Shown: positions 13,201 through 21,909 of the stretch, piece after piece | How positions within the stretch are numbered: the first letter of the stretch is position 1 | Layout: the number at the start of each line of letters is the position of its first letter | Source: Haemaphysalis longicornis | Taxonomy: Eukaryota; Arthropoda; Arachnida; Ixodida; Ixodidae | NCBI GenBank assembly: GCA_013339765.2 | Contig: CM023450.1 | Span: 102,674,244-102,738,243 of the forward strand | DNA length: 64,000 nt | Direction: 5' to 3' | The notes under the pieces: generated by a model | The model's input: the letters and a program-made list of their open reading frames with translations, nothing else | Databases searched by the model: none | Told to the model about the DNA's origin: nothing | Made by a program: the position numbers and the translations under genes

Positions 13201-16200
13201 GGGGATCTGCCATATCGCACCACATCCCTTTAATAAAACCTCTCGTTGCTTTATATCAGGGGTTGGCAATCTTTTGAGACGGAAGGCAAAGTTGCATGAA
13301 GCCGGAATAGCGGGGGCCGCACGGCAAATGGGGGGGGGGGGGGGGGGGTGTCTCTGCAGGCAAAGGGGAAAAATTCGGCGAATTGACAAGATGGGGGACA
13401 ACGCTAACTCGAAATGATTTTTCTTCGCTCCTGTCTAACCCCATTTGAGGTCAAAACTGACATGTCAGCATTCAGATAGGAACTGACAAGTGGAAGAGGG
13501 AGGGAGGGAGGGAAGGGGAGGAGTAGGGGGAGAGGGGGGCTGCGGGTTGCCGACCCCTGCTTTACATCATCCCTGCCACAACTTGAGATGCATTCATAAT
13601 ACAGGGAATCCCTCCCACTGTATGCAATGCACCGAGGCTGGGAAAATTTTTGAGTTTGAATCAAGCTGAGGTGCGAACCAGTCATTTGTCAGATCACTTA
13701 TGTTCAATTTACTACTACTTGGACGAAAGTTGGCAGACCTTAAAGGAGCCATGAGGAGAAAACACAAGTTCGGTTCATTCGAAAGATTGCCTCGATAGAA
13801 TCATACTGACACCACCGTTAACGCACACTTCGCTCAAATAAGCTACATAACTAGGAAAAAACAGAATGGCCATGCGACCCACTAGCTCATTTCCCGCAAC
13901 AGAACCTATGATGTCACATGAGCTCAGCTGTGCGATTGGCTGAGGACGGACAAAGTAAATGCAAATTAGGCACGGCTTATAGGCTTTCCGAACGAACTAT
14001 TTGCGCTTAAGTGTAATGCATATTCATTTTACAGCAGTAAGAATGGTGCGATAAACAATGAAAGTTACAAAAACGCACGTAAGCATAGAAGTACCGATGC
14101 ACACTGCTGTTGGTACTGGGCGCACTATGCTTGTTTTAGCTGCACAGCACTCCGCCGCTTTGAAGTTGTTTTACAAGACACTGGCCGATTGGCGTAAGCG
14201 GCGTTGTCTTACGTGACCCTGTTTGTCGAGGATACCCCAGCTTTCATGAGACGATCCCTTTTTACAGTAACAAAAACAATCCAGGTGCAAATACGTACGC
14301 TCAAAAACAAAGCAACGGCGGCCAACGGTTTGTGGATGACTATAGCAGCGCCATCTGGGAGGGCTGACATACAGCAAGACCGCAAACCCGAATGACGCAG
14401 TGGAAGTTCACTTGAATACACGCGCTTCTGACGTCATTTGTGACTACGAAAACCTACGATTTGGCGGGAGAATCAAAATTTTAACCTAAATTGATCCATT
14501 TCTCAGTGAATACGGCATCATTTGCTGTCAAGACAATCGCTGGGGGCGCTATAAAACGCGAAATCTTTCGAATAAAACAAAGTTGTATTCTGTCGTCATG
14601 GCTCCTTTAAAGGAGTGCCGACACCAAAGATCGATTTCTAAAAACTGATATGCCATCCTGTAATTATGGGCATCAAACGCTGCTAGGAGCCAGTTTTAAA
14701 CTAATACCAATGCCGCAGTTTGAAGGGGCCCAGAAATGGCGGCTCTGCGACGTCAAACAGCCACATGAACAAAATTACGCGACACAGACAGAAACTCGAA
14801 GTCATCAGCCCTTTCCCCCTCGACATCACATCATATTCGTCAGCAAAGAAACTGACAAGCCTGCACGCAGCAAAAGTAATAGCCCAGAATAAAAATTTCG
14901 GTGGGGTTGGTAGCGTCTTTTGCACCCTTTCAACTGTTTACATCCACTAAGGCTCAACTCTGGGCAGTTCCAGATTTTTCGAATGCCGTAGGTGACAGTA
15001 AAAGTTGCCCTTGGGCACTTTTTGAAGCCAACGACAAAGCTGGCATTTTGCTTGGACAGAAAGAAAGTGGCATGCAATAAGTCCTAGAGCAACCTGGCAA
15101 CTGCAACCGAAACTGATGCCATGAATGGCACTGTAAGTCATTACTGACCACATGTTCATTACTCTTAGTTTGTGTGTTATAGTTAGCTCATGAGAGCAAA
15201 AAAACAAACCAACCAATTTAGTGTCAGCACACCTTTAAGGGGGCAGTCTTTATTTACTACCCAATTTCAACGAAACTGCACAGCATTATGGAGTGTTTTG
15301 TGCTGATTTTAAATCTGCAATTAGATTTCTTGGAAGTTGATTATTTTTTAGATAACTAGTAATTAATTACCATTGTTTTGGGTCACAATTGCAAAGTAAC
15401 CACTCCATACAGAATGGTGATTATCCTGTGGCTAGACAGGCAAATGACTAAGGAATACAATGTTGCAAGGACGTTTTTGATTTAGCTATTTTTGGTCATT
15501 TCACAACCCACTGAACTTCACTCCTCCTGCACTCTGCCAGAAATGGCTCACAGCCGGTGTCGAGTGAACGCAACAATAATTTTCCAAAGCCTCCATCTGA
15601 AAAATTTGTTTCCAACATTGTATTCTCCACACATTTAGGCAATAGAAGCACGAATAAGATACAGTTGTACCTGCTCTGGGTGCCAAGATATCTAAGGGTG
15701 AAATGCTAGCTTCGCATTGCAAGAAAAGTGCCATTTCAGCATCGAATTCTGCGCGAACTGAGCTGTAGAGTGCCCTTTAACTCTTTCGGGACCGTTCCAC
15801 AGGCCATCGATCACATATGATCGATGGTTTCGCGACCCTGCAGAACACAAATTTTTGCTCGATGGAACACCTAGCGACATCTAGGAGATAGTTTGAAAAC
15901 TGGAGTTTTCTCTTTTGTGAAGTTTCTTTTTTTATCGCCAGGTGGCAACGCATCAGATATTTTGTTCTGACGGGCAGTGGTTTCGAATGTAAACAAACAT
16001 GGCGTCATACTCGCGCGAGCGCGATAAGAAATCTGCCTCGTCTCGTCTCGCATATCTTCTCCTTCTGCTGTGGATTTTAACAATGAGAGTGGCAGTGAAG
16101 AGTCGGAATGCGACTTTAGAGATTGGATTTCAGCTCGAGTGAGGATTCGGGTGTTGATAAGCCTGGAACATCAAATCGCGCTCAAAGCTGGGTGTTGGTT

Positions 16201-19200
16201 TCGGTTTCAGTTGGCTCTTGAGTAGGTATGGGCGCTCGAAATATGTTATGGCTGGTTTATATTTATTCGCTAGGGTGTTAACTACCTATGGTGGTGATCT
16301 CCTGCCACCAGCGCAGAAACGGATCAAGTTTTCGCCGAGACGAGAGCCCGGCGTGTACCTGGGCGACGACGTAGCCATAGCCCTAGTGCCAAAGAGATCA
16401 CACACAAAACAAAAAACCAGTTACACCTAGCCACATCAAACTTTCGCGATGAAGAAACAAAGCATTGTGTTAGATTTTGTATATCCTGAAATAATTTTAT
16501 TCTTTTTTAATATTTTTATATTTACGCTTTTTATATCTCTTTCTGTAGTTTTTTTACGAGGTTCTTAGTTTCAGATTTTTTCATGGTTCTATCGTCAGTG
16601 TTGAAGTAAAACTTGGTTTTGTATGTCAAAGAACATATAATTAGCTACATTTTGGTATATGCTAAGGCAGGATGGTGCCTTTGCTTTATGTAATAAAAAA
16701 TTTGTACCGAGACCTCCCTTTTTCATCACTTTTTCCGGCGGTCCCGAAAGAGTTAAAGGGTCCATGAAGAGAAAAACTCCCAAGCATTTCCCCGAGGGTG
16801 AACATGGTTAAGTGCGAATGCACGGGGTGATGCTATGAGGGGGAGTAAAGTTAAAATCCGTTGGCATTCGCCTGTGAGCGCGCGCGAGCCGACCCACGGA
16901 GGTCTGGCAGTTTATCGCTGCATATATAGGGGGGTACGCCACGCCGAGCGCGCCGAGCCAGGTGGCTGAGAGAGGAGGCGAGCGCAAGGGGAGAGGGACA
17001 GCGGCGCACGGCAGCTGCAGCCGAGCGAGGGGGAGAGGAGATAGTGTGACGTCACGGTGGAGAGAGAGGCGCGCGGCAGCTGCTGGGGAGAGGAGGCGCG
17101 CTGTGACGTCATACCATGACGTCACGGCGCGAGGAGCGGTGCGGGGAGCGGCGCGCACCCGCGCAGCCACGGCGAGGAGGCGGAGCGAGCGCGGTCACGT
17201 GGTGAAGTGACGTCACCGCGCCGTTGCTACCGACGCTCCTCTCCGCTCCACGCCGTTGCTAGGGAGAGGAGGACTGCGGACGCCGCCGCCGCCGGCGGTG
17301 GAAGGTTTGGGGTCGCTTATAAAGTGCATTCGCACTTAAAATACAACTTTGTTTAACTTTAAAGAGTTCGGCTTCAGTACCTCACTCAGCTCCATTCCAG
17401 CCACGAAAGATGTTTTTTAACCGATAAAAACGCAAGAAATTCTTAAAAACTTTCAAATTTCGCGCCACAGTGACGTGTTATCGGCGCGAGTGACGTCATG
17501 TGGGCCAGCACTAAAAACATAATTATCAGTGGGTTAGGTGCACGTCAGCATTCAAGTGATTCGATCAAACGGAACTAGCGGCCCCACTAAAATCGCCCAG
17601 TCATGTTTCCTGGCGACTGATTAGTTCGGCCGCCGTCAATCGCCCAAACAAGATTCTGTGACATCATAGAAAAGTTGCCGAAAACTGGCTAGCGAGTCGC
17701 CACAGCTCCACACGTTTTCTTTAGTATCTCCGTTATTTTTTGGAAGTTTGCGATGAAATCAGTATCATTTTTATCAGGACAAAGCAGCCTTTCTAATGAA
17801 CCAAACTTATATTTTGTCTTCATGGCTCCTTTAAGATGCTCTTTATGATAAAATATGGTGCCTTTCGATGAGAAAATTTGCAGATTGATAAAAAAAATGG
17901 CTGCAGATGCCGAAAATGCCATTTTTCAGAAAACAATTTTTTGGCCGCTTTTCGGCCCCAAAGATCCATCTGCCCCCTTTAATTAAGCCTACTGCTAGGC
18001 TTTAGTGAGAGTGATGGCGAGTGCAAGGAGGAAGTGGGCGCTCACCACGTAGGTGTTTGGTGGGCAGGTGTTGACGCAGCCATTCTCGTACGTGTAGTGC
18101 AGGCAGGCCGTGCAGACAGACAGCTCCCGCTCCGAGCCTGCCCCACAGCCGCCCAGGCACTTGGGGTCGCAGCAGCGGGTGGCCGCCTCGTTGTCACACG
18201 TCGTGTGGTTGCGGTCACATGCAGGGGGGCACACTGCACAAAAAGCACGAACCCACATGTTGAAGCACTGACTGTTTCCCCACTGCCTATGATGAACGCC
18301 GGTTGGCTAGAAGAGAAATCTACCCTTACGATCCACCCGCAAATGTGAGGTGCTAAATGGCCCTCGGCCTGCACTCATATTCCTAGTTTTCTGATCTTCT
18401 TTCGCACGCCACCTACAAACAGGCACTGGTTGCTCGTACAACAAGCAGCAACCACGTCTCCTGTGCCCCTCGAATCTTGTGGGTAATGATAGATGACCAC
18501 TCTTGCTCTCCTCTACCCCCCAGTCTGCAGCTGATGCATCAGATTACCGAATAATGTGAAGAGGTGATGACTCGATGTGAGAGTTACAAACAAACAGGCT
18601 CACGAACCACGCACAACCACACGTGTATTCAGTGGGTGTCGAAGCAATGCAGGTACTCTTGTGATGCCAAGAGCTTGCGCTGCCCGAGCTAGAATCCTCC
18701 CCGCTCTCACCTTTCTGGCAGCGCTCGCGGTTCCAGCAGAGGCGGCTGTTGCCGGCAGTGCGGGCGTCCCGGAGGGGGCAGTGCTCGGGGCAGGGGGCGC
18801 ACTCAGAGGGGTCCCGGTTGTCGACGATGTAGTGGCCGTCAGCGGCGTGGGGCGCGATGCGGCCCCAGTCCACGGTGTCCGTGTGGCACAGCTTGGGGTT
18901 CTTCTCGATGCGCACTGCCCCCCGCTGGATGTCTGTCAGCCGCGACAGGCCTATCTCCTCCAGGGACTCCACCTCGAACACCACCAACGCATAGTTCTGA
19001 AACAGAGGGGGCCCAGCTCCAAACACGGCGACACAGTGCAGTGATGCGGCAGAAGAAGAGCTGGAGTGAAAGGAGGCTATGACTGTGCACCCCCTAGGTT
19101 GGCACCAACGAAACTGGGAGAAACAGCCCGGGTTGCATATTTGCAACCGGACTGTTTCAAATCTGGTTCATTCAAAAGGCTGCCTCGTTGGAATAACACT

Positions 19201-20365
19201 GACACCACTTTTAATGCAAACTTCACTCAAATAAGCTCCATAATGAGGCAAACGGGAAATACGCACGCGACACGCCAGCTCATTTCCTGCACTAGAACCT
19301 ATGACGTATTACGGGCACCTTGTTGCGATTGGCTGAGGCAGACAAAATTCAGCACAAATTAAACAGAGATTAAAAGCTTGCAGAATGAGCTATTTGCGCT
19401 TAAACTGAGTGCACATCCTTTTTATAGCTGTAAGAATGGTACGGTAACGATGGAAGTTCTGGACGAGCATGCATGCTGGCTCTCTCGCACAACAACACAA
19501 GGTGGGCGAGAAGGCCACGCACGGATCAGGTGTGCACGAAAACCTGGTGCGTGGCCAACGATAGGCACACGTGCAATACATGATACAGTTGAATCCTTTA
19601 TCAGAGACACATACCGGAGAGCAGTTTCTGCCTCTTATATGAGAGGTCTCTTATTAGCAGGGAACCATGTTTTCCCTAACAGATCAACCCCTAGTTCAGT
19701 GTGGGCACCATACAACCAAAAGGAGCTCAAAAGAATACTACAGCATGTAGCAAAAGGTTTATTTTAATTTGTTTTGCCCCCCAAATTAACTGAAATGGTA
19801 GTTCTGAATCTTTGTTTGCTTCATGACTGTATTTACACTGTTTTTTACAACAGCTTTTTACCCTGCTTTTTGCAAAGCCACTGCATGTAAAGTTAAAATG
19901 TCTGTTACAAGTGAGATTGTTGACCAAAATTCAAGGATAACTTGTCCTTTATAACCAACTATCTTCTACATCCGATGTCTTATAAAACAGGTCAACTTAA
20001 TGGAAAAGATAGGGTGGCCATCCATGAGGGTGAATAGTGTTTCTTGTACCCAACTGTCTCTTACATCCATGCCTCTTATAACGAGGTTCAACTGTAGAGA
20101 CCCCAGGGTGCGAGTACTACCTGCAGCAGCTGGTTGCCTCGTATGACGGCCAGGTTGGGGAAGAGGCGCCCCAGGGAGCGCAGGCCCAGGGCGCGGTAGA
20201 AGAAAAGGTAGCCCGTGATCTCGGTGAGGTGCGGGAAGCTCACGTTGGCCCACATGTCGTCCGCGCGCGTCATCATCACCATCAGCGAGCCCTCCACCAC
20301 CGAGCAGTTGCCCAGCTGGGAGACCAGGCTGCTCGCCCAGTTCCGCACCTCGATGTGGCCGCAGA
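1059..20365 (-). CDS. InR: Insulin/IGF receptor, alpha-subunit half (12 exons, partial gene)
   Basis: Receptor tyrosine kinase of the insulin/IGF family, acting at the plasma membrane. Twelve exons (20121-20365, 18711-18996, 18046-18233, 12736-12907, 10542-10640, 8554-8701, 8253-8473, 7269-7404, 7040-7093, 6186-6349, 4393-4572, 1059-1290) join into 2125 nt of open frame (about 708 residues) in which every phase matches. Domain order is L1, furin-like Cys-rich, L2, FnIII-1, first part of FnIII-2, insert domain and alphaCT, the same as the human INSR alpha subunit (about 735 residues). Motifs seen include NCSVVEG, VRIEKNPKLCH, LDNQNLQMLWDW, FFHINPKLC, TNGDRAAC and FEDAVHNIVF. The beta subunit (transmembrane and kinase) lies past position 1, and the signal peptide is not located. 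The ligand-binding half shows no frameshift or stop, so it looks functional. IGF1R-like naming is equally valid; arthropods usually have one or two such receptors. Confidence 0.95.
1584..2382 (+). mobile_element. TTAA MITE family A, copy 1
   Basis: Starts after TTAA with AAGGAGCCATGAAGAG and ends near TTAATGGCTC. It shares most of its internal sequence with copies at 13744, 21910 and 25035 (GGCCATGCGACCCACTAGC, GCGATTGGC, GAAATCTTTC). The right TTAA is lost. It has no coding capacity and lies in the 3.1-kb intron before the alphaCT exon. Confidence 0.75.
2383..4392. other. InR intron sequence, mostly unrecognised
   Basis: No exon-like or transposase-like frame was seen. It contains a poly(G) run (3473-3488), a minisatellite (3627-3710), a short tandem duplication of TAGCAATATAGCC (about 3124-3150), and a piggyBac-like right end GGGCCGAAAGGGTTAA near 4222-4237. 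Confidence 0.5.
3627..3710. repeat. Minisatellite of GGTACACTA-type units
   Basis: About six irregular units of GGTACACTACT or GGTACACGATT in tandem, in an InR intron. Confidence 0.7.
4393..4572 (-). CDS. InR: InR exon: FnIII-2, first half
   Basis: 180 nt encoding PSQPQNLKAHPAKDSKLLIS, WMPPKYLNGDVRYYRV and ETRDYCID. It matches INSR [21 protein letters not shown] and LDYCLKG. The acceptor is TTGCCTTCCAG and the donor GTGAGG. One base (C) carries into the next exon. Confidence 0.93.
4573..6185. other. InR intron, no recognised element
   Basis: Unique-looking intron of 1613 bp. It contains a short (TAATCTGAG)n tract at 5691-5740 followed by AATAAA and a T-run at 5771-5791, which resembles a degenerate retroposon tail on the plus strand. 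I see no coding signal. Confidence 0.4.
6186..6349 (-). CDS. InR: InR exon: FnIII-1, last part
   Basis: 164 nt encoding WKMADADPGVNMQIISHL and RPFTQYAVYVKAYTL, then SNITYFKTLPA. It matches INSR LKPWTQYAIFVKTLV and AKSDIIYVQT. The acceptor is TCTATGCAG and the donor GTAAGC. Confidence 0.94.
7040..7093 (-). CDS. InR: InR micro-exon: FnIII-1, middle
   Basis: A 54-nt exon encoding PFQNVTLYDGRDACKGD, matching INSR PYQNVTEFDGQDAC. The acceptor is CTTCCTCTCAG and the donor GTAAGT. The upstream intron is 175 bp. The short size is supported by perfect phase with both neighbours. Confidence 0.93.
7269..7404 (-). CDS. InR: InR exon: FnIII-1, first part
   Basis: 136 nt completing a Cys codon and encoding DIHKINATLDHVGNKVAV, then VKWSLQFEEE and LLGYVVYYREA. 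It aligns with the INSR segment from ILLRWEPYWPPDF to LLGFMLFYKEA. The acceptor is CCTTTCAG and the donor GTAAGT. Confidence 0.93.
7405..8252. other. InR intron, no recognised element
   Basis: 848-bp intron between the L2-end and FnIII-1 exons. It is A/T-rich with short A and T runs. No transposon ends or coding frame were recognised. Confidence 0.4.
8253..8473 (-). CDS. InR: InR exon: end of L2 domain
   Basis: 221 nt encoding YSLIVLDNQNLQMLWDW, then VFFHINPKLCMSHI and TNGDRAAC. These are hallmark INSR/IGF1R strings (YALDNQNLRQLWDW, LFFHYNPKLCLSEI, TNGDQASC). The acceptor is GTGCTGCGCAG and the donor GTACGG within the TGT Cys codon. Confidence 0.95.
8554..8701 (-). CDS. InR: InR exon: middle of L2 domain
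   Basis: 148 nt encoding GNIIKELEANLDMIEEI through LNFLKNLRIIHGKALDRT, closely matching INSR LEANLGLIEEISGYLKI and FFRKLRLIRGETL. The acceptor is CCCCCGCAG and the donor GTGAGT. It leaves two bases that complete a His codon with the next exon. The following intron is only 80 bp. Confidence 0.95.
8859..10355. mobile_element. hAT-like non-autonomous element with subterminal repeats
   Basis: A 1.5-kb element with inverted ends CAGGGGTGAGAC / GTCTCACCCCTG, flanked by the direct repeat CAACAA (8853-8858 and 10356-10361). Repeated TTTGGAGCAG motifs sit just inside both ends (8886-8949 and about 10244-10293), as in many hAT elements. No transposase frame remains. It fills most of the 1840-bp intron splitting the L2 domain. 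Confidence 0.75.
10542..10640 (-). CDS. InR: InR exon: start of L2 domain
   Basis: 99 nt that begins and ends within codons. It encodes V-CSSFLVDSVSSAQKLKG and then CTYINGSLVIQIRGG, matching INSR [24 protein letters not shown]. The acceptor is CTTGTGCAG and the donor GTACGG. NGS is a conserved glycosylation site. Confidence 0.95.
10822..11592 (-). mobile_element. pogo/Tigger-like DNA transposon remnant
   Basis: A 771-bp element bounded by TA (10820-10821 and 11593-11594), with inverted ends CAGTTGAACCTCGATTT and CAGTTGAAACTCGATTT. It carries a 173-codon frame resembling a Tigger/jerky transposase tail and appears internally deleted. It lies in the 2.1-kb InR intron before the L2 exons, in the same orientation as InR. 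Confidence 0.75.
10863..11384 (-). pseudogene. Tigger-type transposase C-terminal fragment
   Basis: An ATG-started 173-codon frame inside the pogo-like element. The stretch NFDNFVNADADAH through EVLDSEEIVQLVTCALEE, then SQVMDAVCLLLRFTGEH, resembles the acidic C-terminal tail of arthropod Tigger/jerky transposases: a DEEI-like segment followed by a helix with LLLRF. The DDE catalytic core and the CENP-B DNA-binding domain are absent, so it cannot transpose. The family assignment rests on remembered motif style and on the pogo-like termini. Confidence 0.5.
11593..12237. other. InR intron between two transposons
   Basis: A 645-bp stretch between the pogo-like remnant and the 12238 inverted-repeat element. 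It is A-rich, with no recognised motif or exon. Confidence 0.4.
12238..12667. mobile_element. MITE with GGCACTTTCAA inverted ends
   Basis: A 430-bp element with left end GGCACTTTCAAACGCGATTG and right end reading, inverted, GGCACTTTCAATCCGGATTT. The interior is rich in GATCGA/ATCCGGAT motifs and inner palindromes (CACGGCCAG near the left, CCGTGTAGCAG near the right). No target duplication is clear. It ends 68 nt from an InR donor. Confidence 0.6.
12736..12907 (-). CDS. InR: InR exon: furin-like cysteine-rich region, part 2
   Basis: 172 nt from FMGRRCVDEAYCRRQ to CRRCQGICPK, leaving one base G. The acceptor is GTTGCGCAG and the donor GTGAGC. The segment FNGSCTLECPPNYV matches INSR NNKCIPECPSGY and closes the cysteine-rich domain. 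An inverted-repeat element ends 68 nt past the donor. Confidence 0.95.
12908..13256. other. InR intron start
   Basis: Acceptor side of the furin-like part 2 exon. The intron stretch has no recognised element before the hAT MITE at 13257. Confidence 0.4.
13257..13559. mobile_element. hAT MITE with 8-bp target duplication
   Basis: A 303-bp element with ends CAGGGGTTGGCAATC and (inverted) CAGGGGTCGGCAACC, a classical hAT terminus. The flanks are CTTTATAT and CTTTACAT, an 8-bp duplication with one change. The interior includes a long G run at 13330-13348. Confidence 0.85.
13744..14606 (+). mobile_element. TTAA MITE family A, copy 2
   Basis: An 863-bp copy flanked by TTAA (13740-13743 and 14607-14610). 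The inverted ends begin AGGAGCCATGA and extend imperfectly for about 45 bp into CGAAAGAT. It is the most complete uninterrupted copy and has no transposase. The TTAA target suggests mobilisation by a piggyBac-type enzyme. Confidence 0.85.
14611..15234. mobile_element. TTAA MITE family B
   Basis: A 624-bp element sharing its left TTAA with family A copy 2 and ending at TTAA 15235-15238. The inverted ends are AGGAGTGCCGACACCAAA and AGGTGTGCTGACACTAAA. Non-coding. Confidence 0.8.
15781..16752 (+). mobile_element. TTAA element D, piggyBac-like remnant
   Basis: A 972-bp element with exact 14-bp inverted ends CTCTTTCGGGACCG / CGGTCCCGAAAGAG, flanked by TTAA (15777-15780 and 16753-16756). Near 16080 a broken plus-strand frame reads NNESGSEESECDF and, after a one-base shift, DFSSSEDSGVDKPGTS. 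This acidic Ser-rich style is like the N terminus of piggyBac transposases. The catalytic domain is missing. Confidence 0.75.
16757..17830. mobile_element. TTAA element E with GC-rich core
   Basis: A 1074-bp element flanked by TTAA (16753-16756 and 17831-17834). The ends are AGGGTCCATGAAGAGAAAA and, inverted, AGGAGCCATGAAGACAAAA. The right 150 bp resembles the inverted left end of family A. The core (16920-17345) is very CpG-rich with repeated TGACGTCA-type motifs. Parts recur at 55600-56145. Confidence 0.75.
18046..18233 (-). CDS. InR: InR exon: furin-like cysteine-rich region, part 1
   Basis: 188 nt, completing a Val codon and encoding 62 codons from CPPACDRNHTTCDNE to CPPNTYV. It includes CCDPKCLGGCG, matching INSR CCHSECLGNCS. 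The acceptor is TTTGTGCAG and the donor GTGAGC. It ends in phase 0 and joins FMGRRCVDEAYC of the next exon. The downstream intron begins only 63 nt before a dense cluster of TTAA transposons. Confidence 0.95.
18234..18710. other. Short InR intron, no recognised element
   Basis: 477-bp intron between two Cys-rich exons, with an ordinary pyrimidine-rich acceptor side. Nothing else was recognised. Confidence 0.5.
18711..18996 (-). CDS. InR: InR exon: second half of L1 and start of Cys-rich domain
   Basis: 286 nt, entering in phase 0 with NYALVVFEVESLEEIGL and leaving one base (G). The acceptor is CTGTTTCAG and the donor GTGAGA. The block VRIEKNPKLCHTDTVDWGRI matches INSR [20 protein letters not shown]. 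The cysteine run CAPCPEHCPL through LCWNRERCQK begins the furin-like region. Confidence 0.95.
19160..19460 (+). mobile_element. TTAA MITE family A, truncated copy
   Basis: About 300 bp similar to the left part of family A: GGTTCATTC, TGACACCACTTTTAA, CGATTGGCTGAGG, AGCTATTTGCGCTTAAA. Both ends are missing. It sits in the 1.1-kb intron inside L1. Confidence 0.7.
19586..20094. mobile_element. Tigger-like MITE beside an InR splice donor
   Basis: A 509-bp element flanked by TA (19584-19585 and 20095-20096) with ends CAGTTGAATCCTTTATCAGA and, inverted, CAGTTGAACCTCGTTATAAG. A subterminal duplication of about 48 bp is present (19952-20001 and 20047-20094). The element stops 26 nt from the last base of the L1 exon. 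Confidence 0.8.
20121..20365 (-). CDS. InR: InR exon: first half of L1 domain
   Basis: 245 nt: two bases of a split codon plus 81 codons, ending in phase 0. The acceptor is CCTGTGCAG and the donor GTAGTA. It begins CGHIEVRNW and contains GNCSVVEGSLMVMM and VSFPHLTEITGYLFFYRALGL, then ends NLAVIRGNQLLQ. These match the beta-helix repeats of the INSR L1 domain (ENCSVIEG, FPKLIMITDYLLLFR, NLTVIRG). Candidate N-glycosylation sites are NCS and NVS. A Tigger-like MITE ends 26 nt beyond the donor side. Confidence 0.95.
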
Positions 20366-21909
20366 CTGCACAGGCAGGCGCACACAGGCATTGAAGACTT
20401 CGAGATGCACAAAATTAGACGACACACCCAACGTTGTGGAAGGAAAGCATATGTAAGATGTCGCATGGCGTCTTCACTGACAAGAGCATCGTCACCCGGT
20501 CCCCACTCTAAGCATCGTAAATGGTGTGTGGCAGAAAGGAAGACACGTGTACTGATCTCGTAACTCCGCCAGCATACATCACGTTAACAAAATCCTTGTG
20601 GGAAGAGCTCACTTAAACTGTAATGCGTGGAATACACTCCGTGGCATTGGCAGAGGGCACTGTGGGAGTCCTTAACACCCATGCATGTCACATCGATGCA
20701 TGTCACATCGAATAAATCACTATTCCCTGTTTGCGCGACTTCACTCACCCCCAGCCAATGGTTTAAATTCACGCAGAATTTCATATGTTTCTTCTGGCTA
20801 CAAAGTCGTCAGGAATACTTTTAGCGTTTTCATGACATTTGTAACACCAGCTCAGAGCAGTGACCAGCTACAAACTTGTGCAGCCACGCCTCACCTACTT
20901 AATTTCCATGCTCCCGTTACAAAGGTGCTCCCTAATAATTTAAAAGAGGCATTTACAGGCTCAATATCCCACAAAGCTAGGTCTGTACTAATATCATGCA
21001 CGCACACTGGTACTTTATCTGCTGCAGCTGCCTCAAACGCCAAGTGCTAACCAGAAATCAAATTTGGCATTTCATGAGCCAATGTAACACCAAGGCTCTG
21101 ACAGAGCTGTTTTAAGAGTGAATATAATGAGGCTTAGATACAAACCGTTTTTTGCTTCCATCAGAAAAACGGCCATTGTGGAGTAGTCTGTGCTCACACA
21201 GCGAAAAATTCTCTATGGTACTACTCGACGCGTCAAGGCACCATGTAAGACACATCGGTCTACAAGCAGACAATCACACCACTGTGATAAGTAGCAGAGA
21301 AAACGCCGGAACACAAGGCAGAGCAGTCCAGATAGCAGTTTTGTCACGCACTATCTTACAACTGTCACAAATAAGACGAGAGAGCCTCACGCTCTATTTC
21401 TACCGCTATGCTGCTGTGCACTGTCTCACACCATACGTGATAATAGAGTTATGGCAGAGCAGAAGACCGGTCCCGGTACGGTACCCGGTAGGCAACAGGC
21501 ACTACTGCACACGTGCAGAAGAGGCAAAACTGGTTGTGCGCATGCGCATGTGTACCAGGTACCGTACTGGGACCGGTTCTCAGCTTAGCTATAACTCTAA
21601 TATGTTGAAGGTTTCAGGGATTGGCAGCAAACACAAAACTTTCCAGTGAACAAACAAACAAAAACTTCCACCTCACTCCTGCTCCCAATGCATAGACAAA
21701 AAATATCACTAGTAGCTCTGTGATGATGTCAGACAGATCAACTTTCAATGAAATTCAGCAACCCACTGCCTGTATCACACAGGTGCCTGTACCCCTTTTA
21801 CTCTGCATGAGCCACCCTTGACTGCCCCTACACACAGTGAGCAGGGCACAAAGCACTACTGTCACCACGGCTAACACATAAACCCGTAAAAAGATTAAAT
21901 CTTCGTTAA
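20366..21909. other. InR intron, no recognised element
   Basis: Intron upstream of the L1 exon. It contains a short ACATCGATGCATGTC-type duplication near 20685-20712 and a pair of complementary GTACCGG-rich stretches near 21470-21580. No coding exon was supported. Confidence 0.4.

Larger units (their letters stand above)
15239..17978. mobile_element. TTAA MITE family C, split by nested insertions
   Basis: The left half is 15239-15776 and the right remnant 17835-17978. The ends are GGGGGCAGTCTTTAT and, inverted, AGGGGGCAGATGGATCT, flanked by TTAA at 15235-15238 and 17979-17982. Elements D and E occupy its middle at TTAA 15777-15780. The parts together are about 690 bp. Treating both halves as one element is inferred from matching GGGGGCAG ends and TTAA logic. 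Confidence 0.65.
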
